Shown here in pieces: positions 44,899 through 54,450 of a DNA stretch of 64,000 bases. The notes beneath the pieces are model-generated. The model was not told the DNA's origin. It made no database searches and worked only from the letters and a program-made list of their open reading frames with translations. The stretch covers positions 186,001 to 250,000 of the forward strand of contig NZ_JBHLVH010000013.1 of NCBI RefSeq assembly GCF_042433515.1, read 5' to 3'. Origin of the DNA: Kytococcus schroeteri (GTDB taxonomy: Bacteria; Actinomycetota; Actinomycetes; Actinomycetales; Dermatophilaceae). Both the position numbers and the translations under genes were made by a program. The stretch's first letter is position 1, and every line of letters starts with the position of its first letter.

Positions 44899-46700
44899 AG
44901 CGCGTCGAGCTCGCGGGCGTACTTCTCGGCCACCACCGTGCGGCGCACCTTGAGCGTGGGGGTCAGCTCCCCGCCCTCCATCGTGAACGGCTCGGGGGCC
45001 ACCACGACCTTGGTGATGTGCTCGTAGCGGGCGAGGTCGGCGGTGAGCGCGGACACCCGCTCGGCCACCAGGCGCTGGAGCTCCTCGCCGGAGACCTCGC
45101 CGAGCTGCTCGGACACCGCCGCGGCGTCCAGCGACACCACGGCCGTCAGGTAGGGGCGGCCGTCGCCCACGACCATCGAGTACTCGATGACCTCGTCGCT
45201 CTCCAGCACGCCCTCGATGGCGGCCGGGGCGACGTTGCGCCCGCCGTCGGTGACGATGATCTCCTTGGACCGGCCGGTCAGGGAGAGGAAGCCGTCCTCG
45301 TCCAGACGGCCCAGGTCCCCGGTGCGGAACCACCCGTCCTCGGTGAACGCCCCCGGCGCGGGGTCGCTGCCGTCGAGATTGGGCAGGTAGCCGGAGAACA
45401 CGCCGTCGCCGCGCACCTGGATCTCGCCGACGCCCGGGGTGTCCGGCCCGTCGGGCTGGGGCACGATGCGCACCTCCATGCCGCGGATCGGCTGGCCGAC
45501 GGTGCCGAACCGCCAGGTGCGCACACCGGGGCAGGAGACCACCGGGGAGGTCTCCGAGAGGCCGTACCCCTGCGAGACCAGCAGGTCGGCGGCCAGCAGG
45601 AACTCCTCCACCTCGCGGCGCAGCGCGGCACCGCCGGCGGCCATGCACGTCTTGGGCCCGCCCAGCACGTCGCGGATGCGGTGCAGCACGAGCCGGTCGG
45701 CCACGCGGTAGGCGGCCTCGGTGGCCACCGGGACGCGCTCGCCGCTGCGGCGGGCCAGGTTGCGGCGCAGTCCCACCCGCATCGCCCAGTCGAAGAGGCG
45801 CCGTGTGACGCCGTTCCTGTCGGCGTTGGCGTGGGCACCGGCGTAGACGCGCTCGTAGAGGCGGGGCACGCTCACCATCACCTGCGGCCGGGCGGCGGCC
45901 AGCAGCGGCTGCACCTCCCGCGGGTTGCGGCAGTAGGCGATGGTGAGGCCCTGCTGCACGCCGAACGCGGTCCACGCGCGCTCCAGGGCGTGGGAGAGCG
46001 GCAGGAAGCTCAGGGAGCGCTGACCCGGCGCGTAGTCGAAGCGCTCGGCGATGGTGGCGAACTGGGTGGTGAGGTTGCGGTGCGTGAGCGGCACGGCCTT
46101 GGGCACCCCGGTGGTGCCCGAGGTGTAGAGGATCGTGGCCAGGTCGTCCAGGTCCGCCTGCTCGATGCGGCGCACCACCTCGGCGCGCGTGGCCGCGTCG
46201 GCGGCGCGTCCGGTGGCCACCGCCTCCTCGAGGTCCACCACCGGGGCCCCCGTGGTGGACGCGGCGGCCTCCCGCGCGGCGGGGGAGCACTCCAGGGCCA
46301 GCACCTGCTGCAGGTGCGCGGTGTCCACCATGTCGGCCACGAGGGCGAGCTCCTCGTCGCCCAGCACGGCCACCACGGTGGCGCGGCTGTGCTCCAGCAC
46401 GTAGCGCTTCTGGGCCGAGCCGGAGGTCAGGTGCACCGGCACCACGGTGGCGCCGGCCGACATCGCGCCGTAGTCGACCACCGACCAGGCCGGGCAGTTG
46501 GGGGAGACCAGGGCCACGCGGTCCCCGGTGCCCAGGCCGTGGGACACCAGGTGGGCGGCCAGGGCGGTGGCGCGCTCGGCGAACTCGGCGTAGGTCCACT
46601 CCTGCCAGGTGCCGTCGACGAGCTCGCGCTGGGCCACCACCCCCGGGTGGGCCGCGGCGGTGTCGCGGAGGTGCTGGCTGAGCGGTGCGAGCGTCGACAT
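44889..46700 (-). CDS. Long-chain fatty acid-CoA ligase (AMP-forming)
   Basis: Activates fatty acids to acyl-CoA via acyl-AMP. This 603-residue protein has the AMP-binding motif LYTSGTTGVPKAV, the acid-substrate region GYGLSETSPVVSC, and the hinge and C-terminal motifs GWFRTGDLGRLDEDGFL and GRSKEIIVTDGGRNVAPAAIE (given here only in part). Length and the long linker before the hinge match the FadD15-like group of actinobacteria. Start ATG 46700 (MSTLAPLSQH) was preferred to an extended frame. It diverges from the DUF445 gene with a 65-base spacer. Chain-length preference is not predictable. Confidence 0.92.
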   Translation of the reverse strand: MSTLAPLSQHLRDTAAAHPGVVAQRELVDGTWQEWTYAEFAERATALAAHLVSHGLGTGDRVALVSPNCPAWSVVDYGAMSAGATVVPVHLTSGSAQKRYVLEHSRATVVAVLGDEELALVADMVDTAHLQQVLALECSPAAREAAASTTGAPVVDLEEAVATGRAADAATRAEVVRRIEQADLDDLATILYTSGTTGVPKAVPLTHRNLTTQFATIAERFDYAPGQRSLSFLPLSHALERAWTAFGVQQGLTIAYCRNPREVQPLLAAARPQVMVSVPRLYERVYAGAHANADRNGVTRRLFDWAMRVGLRRNLARRSGERVPVATEAAYRVADRLVLHRIRDVLGGPKTCMAAGGAALRREVEEFLLAADLLVSQGYGLSETSPVVSCPGVRTWRFGTVGQPIRGMEVRIVPQPDGPDTPGVGEIQVRGDGVFSGYLPNLDGSDPAPGAFTEDGWFRTGDLGRLDEDGFLSLTGRSKEIIVTDGGRNVAPAAIEGVLESDEVIEYSMVVGDGRPYLTAVVSLDAAAVSEQLGEVSGEELQRLVAERVSALTADLARYEHITKVVVAPEPFTMEGGELTPTLKVRRTVVAEKYARELDALYR

Positions 46701-46765
46701 GCGGGTCAGGGTACGCACCCGGGGCGCCCGCCCGGCCGGGGAGGACCGCGTGGAACCATGGCGCC

Positions 46766-47983
46766 ATGACACCGGACCGGGCGGCCGTGCGCCGCATGCA
46801 GGCCGTGGCCACCGGGCTGCTGCTGCTGGCGGCGGTGGTCTTCCTGCTCACCCCCGACGACGGCGCCTGGGGTTACGTCCACGCCGCCGCGGAGGCCTCG
46901 ATGGTGGGCGCGGTGGCCGACTGGTTCGCCGTCACCGCCCTCTTCCGCCACCCCCTTGGCGTGCCGGTGCCGCACACCGCGATCATCCCGCGGCGCAAGG
47001 ACGACATCGGCCGGGCGCTCGAGGACTTCGTGGCCACCAACTTCCTCACCGGTCCCACCGCCCGCGACCGGTGGGTGCGCGCCGGGGTGAGCGCCCGCGC
47101 GGCCCGCTGGGTGGGGCGCGAGGAGAACGCCCGCTCCGTGGTGACGGAGCTGCTGCCCGCCGCCCGACGCGCCCTGGCCGCCGCCGACCGCCGGACCGTG
47201 GCCGAGGTGGCCGGCGAGCACCTGCTGCCGCGCCTGGCCCGCGAGCCCCTGGCCCCGCTGGCCGGGCGCTGGCTCGAGGAGGTGCTGCGCACCGGGGCGC
47301 ACCGCCGGCTGGTGGACCTCGTGGTGGACGAGGCCGTGGACTGGCTGACCGCGCACCCCGAGCGTGTGCAGTTCATCGTGCGCACCCGGGCGCCGTGGTG
47401 GTCGCCCCAGTGGGTGGACGACGCGGTGGTGGAACGCATCCACGCCGAGCTGCTGGGCTGGGCGCGTGACGTGCAGCGCCAGCCCGACCACCGCGTCCGC
47501 GCCAGCGTCGACGACCTGCTGGGGGACCTGGCCCGGGACCTGCAGCACGACCCCGGCACCGCCGAGGCGATGGCGCGCCTGCAGGAACGGGTGCTCACCG
47601 ACCCCTCGGCGGCCACCACCGTGGCCGAGCTGTGGGAGGGCCTGGCGGTGGTCCTGGACGAGGCGCTCGCCGACCCCGACGGGGTGCTGCCGCGCCGTGC
47701 CGCCACGGCGCTCGCCGAGGCGGCCCGCGGCGTGGCCGCCGACCCGGCCGTGTGCGCCTCGCTGGACGAGCGCAGCGCCGAGGTGGTGGGTGCCCTCGTG
47801 GAGCGGCACGGCTCCGAGCTCGCCGGCGTGATCTCCGACACCGTGGCCGGCTGGGACGCCACGCAGACCGCGGAGCTCCTCGAGGCCTACGTGGGCAAGG
47901 ACCTGCAGTTCATCCGCATCAACGGCACGGTCGTGGGCGGACTCGTGGGGCTGGTGCTGCACGCCCTCACCCAGGTCCTGTGA
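46766..47983 (+). CDS. DUF445 family membrane protein
   Basis: A 405-residue protein with a hydrophobic segment near each end and a long helical middle. The family marker is at the start: AAAEASMVGAVADWFAVTAL, followed by FRHPLGVPVPHTAIIPRRKDDIG (split here). The C-terminus returns to the membrane with INGTVVGGLVGLVLHAL. DUF445/YjiN-like proteins resemble a membrane-anchored coiled rod and are found across bacteria without a settled role. ATG 46766 is the first plausible start. It ends 58 bases before the mnh operon, in the same direction. Confidence 0.85.
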   Translation: MTPDRAAVRRMQAVATGLLLLAAVVFLLTPDDGAWGYVHAAAEASMVGAVADWFAVTALFRHPLGVPVPHTAIIPRRKDDIGRALEDFVATNFLTGPTARDRWVRAGVSARAARWVGREENARSVVTELLPAARRALAAADRRTVAEVAGEHLLPRLAREPLAPLAGRWLEEVLRTGAHRRLVDLVVDEAVDWLTAHPERVQFIVRTRAPWWSPQWVDDAVVERIHAELLGWARDVQRQPDHRVRASVDDLLGDLARDLQHDPGTAEAMARLQERVLTDPSAATTVAELWEGLAVVLDEALADPDGVLPRRAATALAEAARGVAADPAVCASLDERSAEVVGALVERHGSELAGVISDTVAGWDATQTAELLEAYVGKDLQFIRINGTVVGGLVGLVLHALTQVL

Positions 47984-48041
47984 GCCGCCTCGTAGAATCC
48001 GTGCGACCCACCCCCGACCGGCCCACCCCAGGAGGCGCCCC

Positions 48042-51000
48042 GTGCTCGTGCTGATCCTCGCGCACCTCGTGGCCGCCCTGGCCGCGCCGTGGCTCGTCCG
48101 CGCGATGGGTTCCCGGGCGTTCATCCCGCTCTCGGTGCCGTCGCTGGCCACCGTGGTCTACCTCGTGCGCCAGGCCGCGACCGTGCACGCCGGCGCCACC
48201 GACCACCCCCACCACGGGGTCGGCCACGGGTCGGCCGGACTGCCGCCGGCGGTCACCGAGTCGTGGACCTGGGTGCCCCAGCTGGGCATGGACCTGGACT
48301 TCCGCCTCGACGGCCTGTCCTGGCTGCTGGCGATGGTGGTGGCCGGCGTGGGCACGCTCGTGCTGCTCTACTGCACCGGGTACTTCTCCGACGACGAGGA
48401 GGGGCTGGGCCTGTTCGCCGGCTCGCTCACCGCCTTCGCCGGCGCGATGCTGGGCCTGGTCACCACCGACAACATGCTGGTGCTCTACGTGTTCTGGGAG
48501 CTCACCAGCATCCTGTCCTTCCTGCTCATCGGGCACCGCATCACCTCGCGCCACTCCCGCTCGGCGGCCATGGAGGCGCTGGTCATCACCGCCGGCGGTG
48601 GGCTGGCCATGCTCGTGGGCATCATCGGCCTGGGGGCCGCGACGGGCAGCTACTCCATCAGCAACCTGCTGGCGCACCCGCCGCAGGCGGACGCCCTGGT
48701 CACCACCTCGGTGGTGCTGCTGCTCGTGGGTGCCTTCACCAAGTCGGCCCAGGTGCCCTTCCACTTCTGGCTCCCGGGCGCCATGGCCGCGCCCACGCCG
48801 GTGAGCGCCTACCTGCACGCGGCGGCCATGGTGAAGGCCGGCATCTACCTGGTGGCCCGTTTCGCCCCGGCCTTCGCCCACCTCGAGGTGTGGCAGTGGG
48901 CCGTGCTGCTGCTCGGTGGCCCCACGATGCTGGTGGGTGCCTACCGCTCGCTGCGCCAGGTGGACATCAAGCTGGTGCTGGCCTACGGCACCGTGAGCCA
49001 GCTGGGCTTCCTCGTGCTCGTGGTCGGCCACGGCACCCAGGACGCCGCCCGCGCGGGCCTGGTGCTGCTACTGGCCCACGCCCTGTTCAAGGGCTCGCTG
49101 TTCCTCGTGGTCGGCGCCATCGACCACTGCACCGGCACCCGCGACCTGCGCCGCCTCTCGGGCCTGTCGCGGAGCATGCCGCTGCTCTTCGCCACCGCCT
49201 GCGTCTCCGCGGCCTCGATGGCGGGCCTGCCGCCGCTGCTCGGCTTCGTGAGCAAGGAGGGCGCCTACACGGCGCTGGACCCGACGGTGCACGGCTGGGC
49301 CACGCGGGAGGGTGTGGCCTTCTTGGTCGTGCTCGTCGGCTCGATGATGACCTTCGCCTACTCGGCCCGCTTCCTGTGCGGCGCCTTCCGCACCCAGCGC
49401 ACCAAGCCGGCCACACCGGTGCACGCCCCGGGCTTCTTCCTCCAGGCCAGCCCCGCCCTGCTGGCCGTCGGCACCATCGTGCTCGGCCTGGCCAGCGGCC
49501 CCCTGCTGGAGCCGGTGGTGGGCAACTACGCGTCCTTCTGGCCGGCCTCGGAGCACCCGTTGCACCTGGGGCTCTGGCACGGCTGGACCGTGGTCCTGGC
49601 CTTCACGCTGCTCACCTACGCCGTCGGTGTGGTGCTGCACCTGCGTCGCCGCCAGGTCAACGGCTTCCAGCGCGGCGTGGCCGCCCTGGGCCTGCCCGGC
49701 GCCGAGCGCGGCTTCCAGCTGACCATGCGCGCGGTGGACCGGGGGGCGCTGGCGGTCACGGGCCTGTTCCAGCGCGGCTCGCTGCCGGTGACCCTGGGCA
49801 TGATCTTCGTGGTGGCCGTGGCCGTGCCGGTGGGGGTCCTGCTCATGCAGGACGTGCCGATGCCCGAGCACTACCGCCTCATGGACTCGTGGGCCCAGCT
49901 GGGTGTTGCCGTGGTGACCGCCGCCGCCGGTGTGCTGGCCGCGCTCTCCACCCGCCGCCTGCGCGCGGTGGTGCTCGCCGGCGTCACCGGCTACGGCTCG
50001 GCGGCGCTCTTCATGCTCTACGGCGCCCCGGACCTCGCGCTCACGCAGCTCATGGTGGAGAGCATCTCCATCGTGGTGTTCATCCTCGTGCTGCGCCGCA
50101 TGGCCGGCCAGTTCCCGGACACCCCGCGCCGGGTGGAGAAGGTGCTGCGCGTGCTCATCGCCGTGGGGGTGGCCGGTGTGCTCACCCTGGTGGCGCTGGT
50201 CTCCGCGGCCTCCCGCGCGCACGTCCCGGCCAGCGCCGGCCTGCTGGAGACCGCGTACACCAAGGGCGGTGGCCACAACGTGGTCAACGTGATCCTCGTG
50301 GACACCCGAGGCTGGGACACCATGGGTGAGATCGCCGTGGTGCTCGTCTGCGCCACCGGTGTGGCCTCGCTGGTCTTCCTGCGCGAGGAGGTGCTGGAGA
50401 CCGCCCGCGTGGCCGCCTCGGCCACCCGCACCCGCCGCACCATGCACCTGGAGGCCGACACCGAGGGCTCCCGCTGGCTGGCCGACGCGGTGAACATGAA
50501 GCACACCCGCCGCTCGGCGGTGCTCGAGGTGGTCACCCGCCTGGTCTTCCACTCGATGGTGGTGTGGAGCCTGTACGTGCTGCTCGTGGGCCACGACGCG
50601 CCCGGCGGCGGCTTCGCCGGTGGCCTCATCGCCACGCTGGCGCTCACCGTGCGTTACCTGGCCGGTGAGGCCGACGAGCTGCGCGCCGCGGCCCCGGTGC
50701 TCTCGGGCACCCTCATGGGCGCCGGCCTGGGCCTCGCGGTGACCACCGGTGTGCTCGGCATGGTGGCCGGGGGAGAGCCCCTGCAGTCGTGGGTGTTCAA
50801 CCTGGACGTCCCGGTGCTGGGCCACCTGCACCTGGTGACCCCCGCCTTCTTCGACGTCGGGGTCTACCTCGTGGTCGTCGGCATGGGCGTGGGCCTGCTC
50901 ACGAGCCTCGGAGCCGGCGTGGACCAGCAGATCGAGTCCGAGCGCGGCGAGGGGCACCGTGACGCGCTGAGCCGCCACGCGGACGACGAGTTCCACCGCT

Positions 51001-51053
51001 ACGGCCTGCGCCACACCGACCGACCCGTCGAACGACCGGAGGTGGACGCGTGA
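48042..51053 (+). CDS. mnhA: Mrp antiporter subunit A fused to subunit B
   Basis: The large proton-translocating subunit of the Mrp Na+/H+ antiporter. The 1003-residue protein has an NADH-dehydrogenase-subunit-5-like part (about residues 1-500; FWELTSILSFLLIGHR, KSAQVPFHFWLPGAMAAPTP, MVKAGIYLVAR). The MrpA-specific extension follows (to about 800; GAPDLALTQLMVES). Last is a complete MrpB domain (about 830-970; TRLVFHSMVVWSLYVLLVGH, DAPGGGFAGGL). In many Firmicutes MrpB is a separate gene; here it is fused. GTG 48042 has AGGAGG at 48030-48035. Start of a six-gene operon with 4-base overlaps. Confidence 0.95.
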   Translation: MLVLILAHLVAALAAPWLVRAMGSRAFIPLSVPSLATVVYLVRQAATVHAGATDHPHHGVGHGSAGLPPAVTESWTWVPQLGMDLDFRLDGLSWLLAMVVAGVGTLVLLYCTGYFSDDEEGLGLFAGSLTAFAGAMLGLVTTDNMLVLYVFWELTSILSFLLIGHRITSRHSRSAAMEALVITAGGGLAMLVGIIGLGAATGSYSISNLLAHPPQADALVTTSVVLLLVGAFTKSAQVPFHFWLPGAMAAPTPVSAYLHAAAMVKAGIYLVARFAPAFAHLEVWQWAVLLLGGPTMLVGAYRSLRQVDIKLVLAYGTVSQLGFLVLVVGHGTQDAARAGLVLLLAHALFKGSLFLVVGAIDHCTGTRDLRRLSGLSRSMPLLFATACVSAASMAGLPPLLGFVSKEGAYTALDPTVHGWATREGVAFLVVLVGSMMTFAYSARFLCGAFRTQRTKPATPVHAPGFFLQASPALLAVGTIVLGLASGPLLEPVVGNYASFWPASEHPLHLGLWHGWTVVLAFTLLTYAVGVVLHLRRRQVNGFQRGVAALGLPGAERGFQLTMRAVDRGALAVTGLFQRGSLPVTLGMIFVVAVAVPVGVLLMQDVPMPEHYRLMDSWAQLGVAVVTAAAGVLAALSTRRLRAVVLAGVTGYGSAALFMLYGAPDLALTQLMVESISIVVFILVLRRMAGQFPDTPRRVEKVLRVLIAVGVAGVLTLVALVSAASRAHVPASAGLLETAYTKGGGHNVVNVILVDTRGWDTMGEIAVVLVCATGVASLVFLREEVLETARVAASATRTRRTMHLEADTEGSRWLADAVNMKHTRRSAVLEVVTRLVFHSMVVWSLYVLLVGHDAPGGGFAGGLIATLALTVRYLAGEADELRAAAPVLSGTLMGAGLGLAVTTGVLGMVAGGEPLQSWVFNLDVPVLGHLHLVTPAFFDVGVYLVVVGMGVGLLTSLGAGVDQQIESERGEGHRDALSRHADDEFHRYGLRHTDRPVERPEVDA

Positions 51054-51637
51054 GCGAGCCGATGACCCCCTCCCTGGCCCTCCTCGGCGTCGGTGCCGTG
51101 CTCGTGGGCTGCGGTGTGTACCTGATGCTGGCGCGCTCGATCGTGCGCATGCTCATCGGCTTCGTGCTGGTGGGCAACGGCGTCAACCTGCTCTTCCTGG
51201 GTGCCGCGTCCCCGCCCGGGGAGCCGCCGATCATCGGGCAGGTGCCCGGCGAGGACATGGCCGACCCGCTGCCGCAGGCGATGATGCTCACCGCGATCGT
51301 CATCTCGCTGGGGCTCGTGGCCTTCCTGCTGGCCCTGGCGCACCGCTCGTGGCAGCTGGCCGGCACCGACCGCGTCACCCACGACCCGGAGGACCTGCGC
51401 ATCGTGCTGCGGGCCGACCGCAGCGACATGTCCGGCTCGGACTTCGCCGGCGACGACGACCTCACGCCCGACGACGTGGACGACGTGGACGTGGACGCCG
51501 AGGGCGACCACTACATGGAGCTGGCCGTGCGCCGCTTCAAGGAGCGCCGCCGGGAGATCCGCCGCCACCGCGCGCGGGCCTTCCAGCCGCTCGAGGACGA
51601 CCAACCGCCCGTGGACTCGAGGGGAGGCCGCCGATGA
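51050..51637 (+). CDS. mnhC: Mrp antiporter subunit C
   Basis: NuoK-like subunit, 195 residues. Three membrane segments occupy about residues 5-110 (LLGVGAVLVGCGVYLMLARS, FVLVGNGVNLLFLG, PQAMMLTAIVISLGLVAFLL). An acidic and then basic C-terminal tail of about 80 residues (DDLTPDDVDDVDVDAEGD, FKERRREIRRHRAR) is longer than in typical MrpC and is probably cytoplasmic. It starts at GTG 51050 inside the mnhA stop. Confidence 0.95.
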   Translation: MSEPMTPSLALLGVGAVLVGCGVYLMLARSIVRMLIGFVLVGNGVNLLFLGAASPPGEPPIIGQVPGEDMADPLPQAMMLTAIVISLGLVAFLLALAHRSWQLAGTDRVTHDPEDLRIVLRADRSDMSGSDFAGDDDLTPDDVDDVDVDAEGDHYMELAVRRFKERRREIRRHRARAFQPLEDDQPPVDSRGGRR

Positions 51638-53223
51638 GCGAGGTGAACCTCTCCTTCATCGCGCCGCTGCTGGTGATGCTGCCGCTGCTGGCCGCGGGCG
51701 TGACGCTCGCCGCCGGGCGGCACACGCTGGTGCAGCGCATCATCTCCACCGCCGTGGTGGCGGCCTGCCTGGCCGGCTCGGTGCTGCTGCTGTGGGCCGC
51801 GGACACCCGCGGCCCGCAGGTGGTGGCCACCGGTGCCTGGGTGCCCTACGAGGGCATCGTGCTGGTGGTCGACCGGCTCTCGGCGCTCATGCTCATCGTG
51901 GGCTTCACGATCATCCTGGGTGTGCTCTGGTACTCCAACGCCGAGGGGCGCGAGTCCTTCGACCAGGAGGCCAGCGGCAAGGCCCCGCTGCCGATCTTCC
52001 ACCCCTCGCTGCTGGTGATGACCGCCGGCGTGGCCACCACCTTCGTCTCCGGCGACCTGTTCCACATGTACGTGGGCTTCGAGGTGCTGCTCGGTGCCAG
52101 CTTCGTGCTGCTCACGCTCGGCGGCACGGTCTCCCGCGTGCGCGCCGGCGTCACCTACGCCTTCGTCTCGCTGCTGAGCTCCACGGTGTTCCTCTTCGCC
52201 GTGGCCATGGTCTACACCGCCACCGGCACGGTGAACCTGGCGCAGGTCTCCCAGCGCATGGCCGAGCTGCCCCAGGGCACGCAGGTGATGCTGCAGGCGC
52301 TGCTGCTGGTGGGCTTCGCCATCAAGGCCGCCGTGTTCCCCATGAGTTCCTGGCTGCCGGACTCCTACCCGACGGCGCCGGCGCCGGTCACGGCCGTCTT
52401 CGCCGGTCTGCTCACCAAGGTGGGCGTGTACGCGATGATCCGCACGCAGACCCTCGTCTTCCCAGGCGGCATCCTCCACGAGCTCATGCTCTGGGCGGCG
52501 CTGCTCACGATGGTGGTGGGCATCCTCGGCGCCGTGGCGCAGACCGAGGTCAAGCGGATGATCTCGTTCACCCTCGTGAGCCACATCGGCTACATGCTCT
52601 TCGGGTTGGCCATCGGCACGCCGGCCGGCATCGCCGCGGCGATCTTCTACGTGATCCACCACATCCTCATCCAGGCCACGCTGTTCCTCGTGACGGGCAT
52701 GGTGCAGCGCCGCACGGGCGTGAGCACGCTCGACCGTCTGGGCGGCCTCATCCGCACCGCGCCGTGGATCGCGCTGCTGTGGTTCGTCCCGGCCATGAAT
52801 CTCGCGGGCATCCCGCCGTTCTCCGGGTTCATCGGCAAGGTCGGTCTCATGCGGGCCGCCGCCCAGATCGGCACCCCGATGCTGTGGCTGCTGGTGGCCG
52901 GCAGCGTGGTCACCTCGCTGCTCACGCTGTACGCCATCGCCAAGACCTGGGCCAAGTCCTTCTGGGGCGCCCCCAACCGCGCCGAGGGGATGGGGCAGCA
53001 GGCCGTGCCCATCGGCCCCGGGCTGTTCCTGCCCACCGGTGTGCTGGTGCTCGTCGGCATCGGCCTGACGGTCTTCGCCGGCCCGATCTACGGGGTGAGC
53101 GAGCGCGCCGCGGCCGACCTGGTGAACCGGAGCAGCTACGTGCAGGCCGTGGCCGACGCCGCGGACACCGCGGGCAGCCACTACCCGGCCCCGCTCGACC
53201 CGACCGAGCAGGGGGGTCACTGA
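51634..53223 (+). CDS. mnhD: Mrp antiporter subunit D
   Basis: A 529-residue subunit homologous to complex I proton-pumping subunits, with 14 or so membrane segments. Key stretches are MYVGFEVLLGASFVLLTLGG, IKAAVFPMSSWLPDSYPTAP, VTAVFAGLLTKVGVYAMIR and TEVKRMISFTLVSHIGYM; conserved Glu and Lys of the proton path are in place. The ATG overlaps the mnhC stop (ATGA). Required together with A for cation/proton exchange. Confidence 0.96.
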   Translation: MSEVNLSFIAPLLVMLPLLAAGVTLAAGRHTLVQRIISTAVVAACLAGSVLLLWAADTRGPQVVATGAWVPYEGIVLVVDRLSALMLIVGFTIILGVLWYSNAEGRESFDQEASGKAPLPIFHPSLLVMTAGVATTFVSGDLFHMYVGFEVLLGASFVLLTLGGTVSRVRAGVTYAFVSLLSSTVFLFAVAMVYTATGTVNLAQVSQRMAELPQGTQVMLQALLLVGFAIKAAVFPMSSWLPDSYPTAPAPVTAVFAGLLTKVGVYAMIRTQTLVFPGGILHELMLWAALLTMVVGILGAVAQTEVKRMISFTLVSHIGYMLFGLAIGTPAGIAAAIFYVIHHILIQATLFLVTGMVQRRTGVSTLDRLGGLIRTAPWIALLWFVPAMNLAGIPPFSGFIGKVGLMRAAAQIGTPMLWLLVAGSVVTSLLTLYAIAKTWAKSFWGAPNRAEGMGQQAVPIGPGLFLPTGVLVLVGIGLTVFAGPIYGVSERAAADLVNRSSYVQAVADAADTAGSHYPAPLDPTEQGGH

Positions 53224-53735
53224 TGGTGCGCCGACTCCAGCTCCTCCCGCTGCTGTGGCTCGTGGTCGTGTGGGTCGTGGCGTGGGGCTCGTACTCGCCG
53301 ATGATCCTCTTCGGCGGCCTCGTGGTCGGGCTCTTCGTGACCCTCGCCTCGCCGCTGCCGCGGCTCAACCTCAACGCGACGGTGCGGCCGTGGGCGCTGC
53401 TGGTGCTCGTGGTGCTCTTCCTCAAGGACCTCGCCAAGGCGGTCTGGGACGTCTCGATGATGGCCCTGCTTCCCGGCCGGACGACGGACGCGGCCATCAT
53501 CACGGTGCGCTTCGCCGCCGACGAGGAGCTCTTCCAGACCATCACCTCCGAGCTCATCACCCTCGTGCCGGGCACGATGGTGATCGACCTCGACGACGAG
53601 ACCCGGGTGGCGCACGTGCACTGCCTGGGCGTGAAGGACGAGGCCGACGCCGAGGCCGTGCGCCAGGAGTGCCTGGAGCAGGAGCGCCGCGTGCTGGCCG
53701 CCTTCGACGCCGACTACCGCCGGGAGGACCGATGA
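53223..53735 (+). CDS. mnhE: Mrp antiporter subunit E
   Basis: A 170-residue subunit: membrane segments at about residues 8-45 and 58-75, then a cytoplasmic alpha/beta domain with LITLVPGTMVIDLD, the hallmark of the family. The start codon shares one base with the mnhD stop (TGATG). It ends in an ATGA overlap with mnhF. Confidence 0.95.
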   Translation: MVRRLQLLPLLWLVVVWVVAWGSYSPMILFGGLVVGLFVTLASPLPRLNLNATVRPWALLVLVVLFLKDLAKAVWDVSMMALLPGRTTDAAIITVRFAADEELFQTITSELITLVPGTMVIDLDDETRVAHVHCLGVKDEADAEAVRQECLEQERRVLAAFDADYRREDR

Positions 53736-54058
53736 ACGAGATCGCGACCTGGCTGCTGGCCGGATCGGCCGCCGTGCTGGTGGCCGCCGCTGGCCTGGCC
53801 CTGGTGCGCATCGTGCGGGGACCCGCGGGGCTGGACCGCATGGTGGCTTCCGACGTGCTCGTGAGCGTGCTCTTCGGCTTCTTCTGCCTCATCGGTGCCT
53901 GGTGGCAGTTCCCGCAGGTCACCACGGTGATGGTCTCGCTGTCGCTCGTGGCCTTCCTGGGGGCGGTGGCCGCCGGCCGCTACGCCGCCCGCGACCGCGA
54001 CCGCGGCTGGGCCCGCGACGAGCGGGTCGACATGTCCGCCGACGGGAGGCCCTCGTGA
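53732..54058 (+). CDS. mnhF: Mrp antiporter subunit F
   Basis: A 108-residue subunit with three membrane segments. LVRIVRGPAGLDRMVASDVL is the MrpF signature, and the conserved aspartate lies in this stretch. The start overlaps the mnhE stop and the stop overlaps the mnhG start, each by 4 bases. Confidence 0.95.
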   Translation: MNEIATWLLAGSAAVLVAAAGLALVRIVRGPAGLDRMVASDVLVSVLFGFFCLIGAWWQFPQVTTVMVSLSLVAFLGAVAAGRYAARDRDRGWARDERVDMSADGRPS

Positions 54059-54450
54059 CCGACGTCCTGCAGATCGTCGGCGGCGTGCTCATGCTCGTGG
54101 GTTCGCTGCTCTCGCTCGTGGCCGCCATCGGGCTGGTGCGCTTCCCCGACGTGCTCACCCGCATGCACGCCGCCACCAAGCCGCAGACCCTGGGCCTGGT
54201 GCTGCTGGGCCTGGGCCTGTGCCTCGTGGTGCGCGAGTGGGCGGTGTGGGGTGCCGTGGCCCTGACCGTGCTCTTCCAGTTCCTCACCGCCCCGGTCTCG
54301 GCGCACATGGTGGGCCGAGGTGCCCTGCGCACCGGGCAGGTGCGCCTGCCGCTGTACGAGGACCCTGCCGCCGCCGACGGGCAGGCCGGCACGCCGTCCA
54401 GCGCGTCCGCCGCCGGGGCCGGTGCGCGCGCCACCCGGGCCGATGGCTGA
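54055..54450 (+). CDS. mnhG: Mrp antiporter subunit G
   Basis: A 131-residue last subunit of the antiporter. Three membrane segments occupy residues 1-85 with the family stretch GLVRFPDVLTRMHAATKPQT. An Ala/Gly-rich tail follows. GTG 54055 overlaps the mnhF stop. Its last 8 bases overlap the start of hrpA, so the helicase may be read from the same transcript. Confidence 0.94.
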   Translation: MTDVLQIVGGVLMLVGSLLSLVAAIGLVRFPDVLTRMHAATKPQTLGLVLLGLGLCLVVREWAVWGAVALTVLFQFLTAPVSAHMVGRGALRTGQVRLPLYEDPAAADGQAGTPSSASAAGAGARATRADG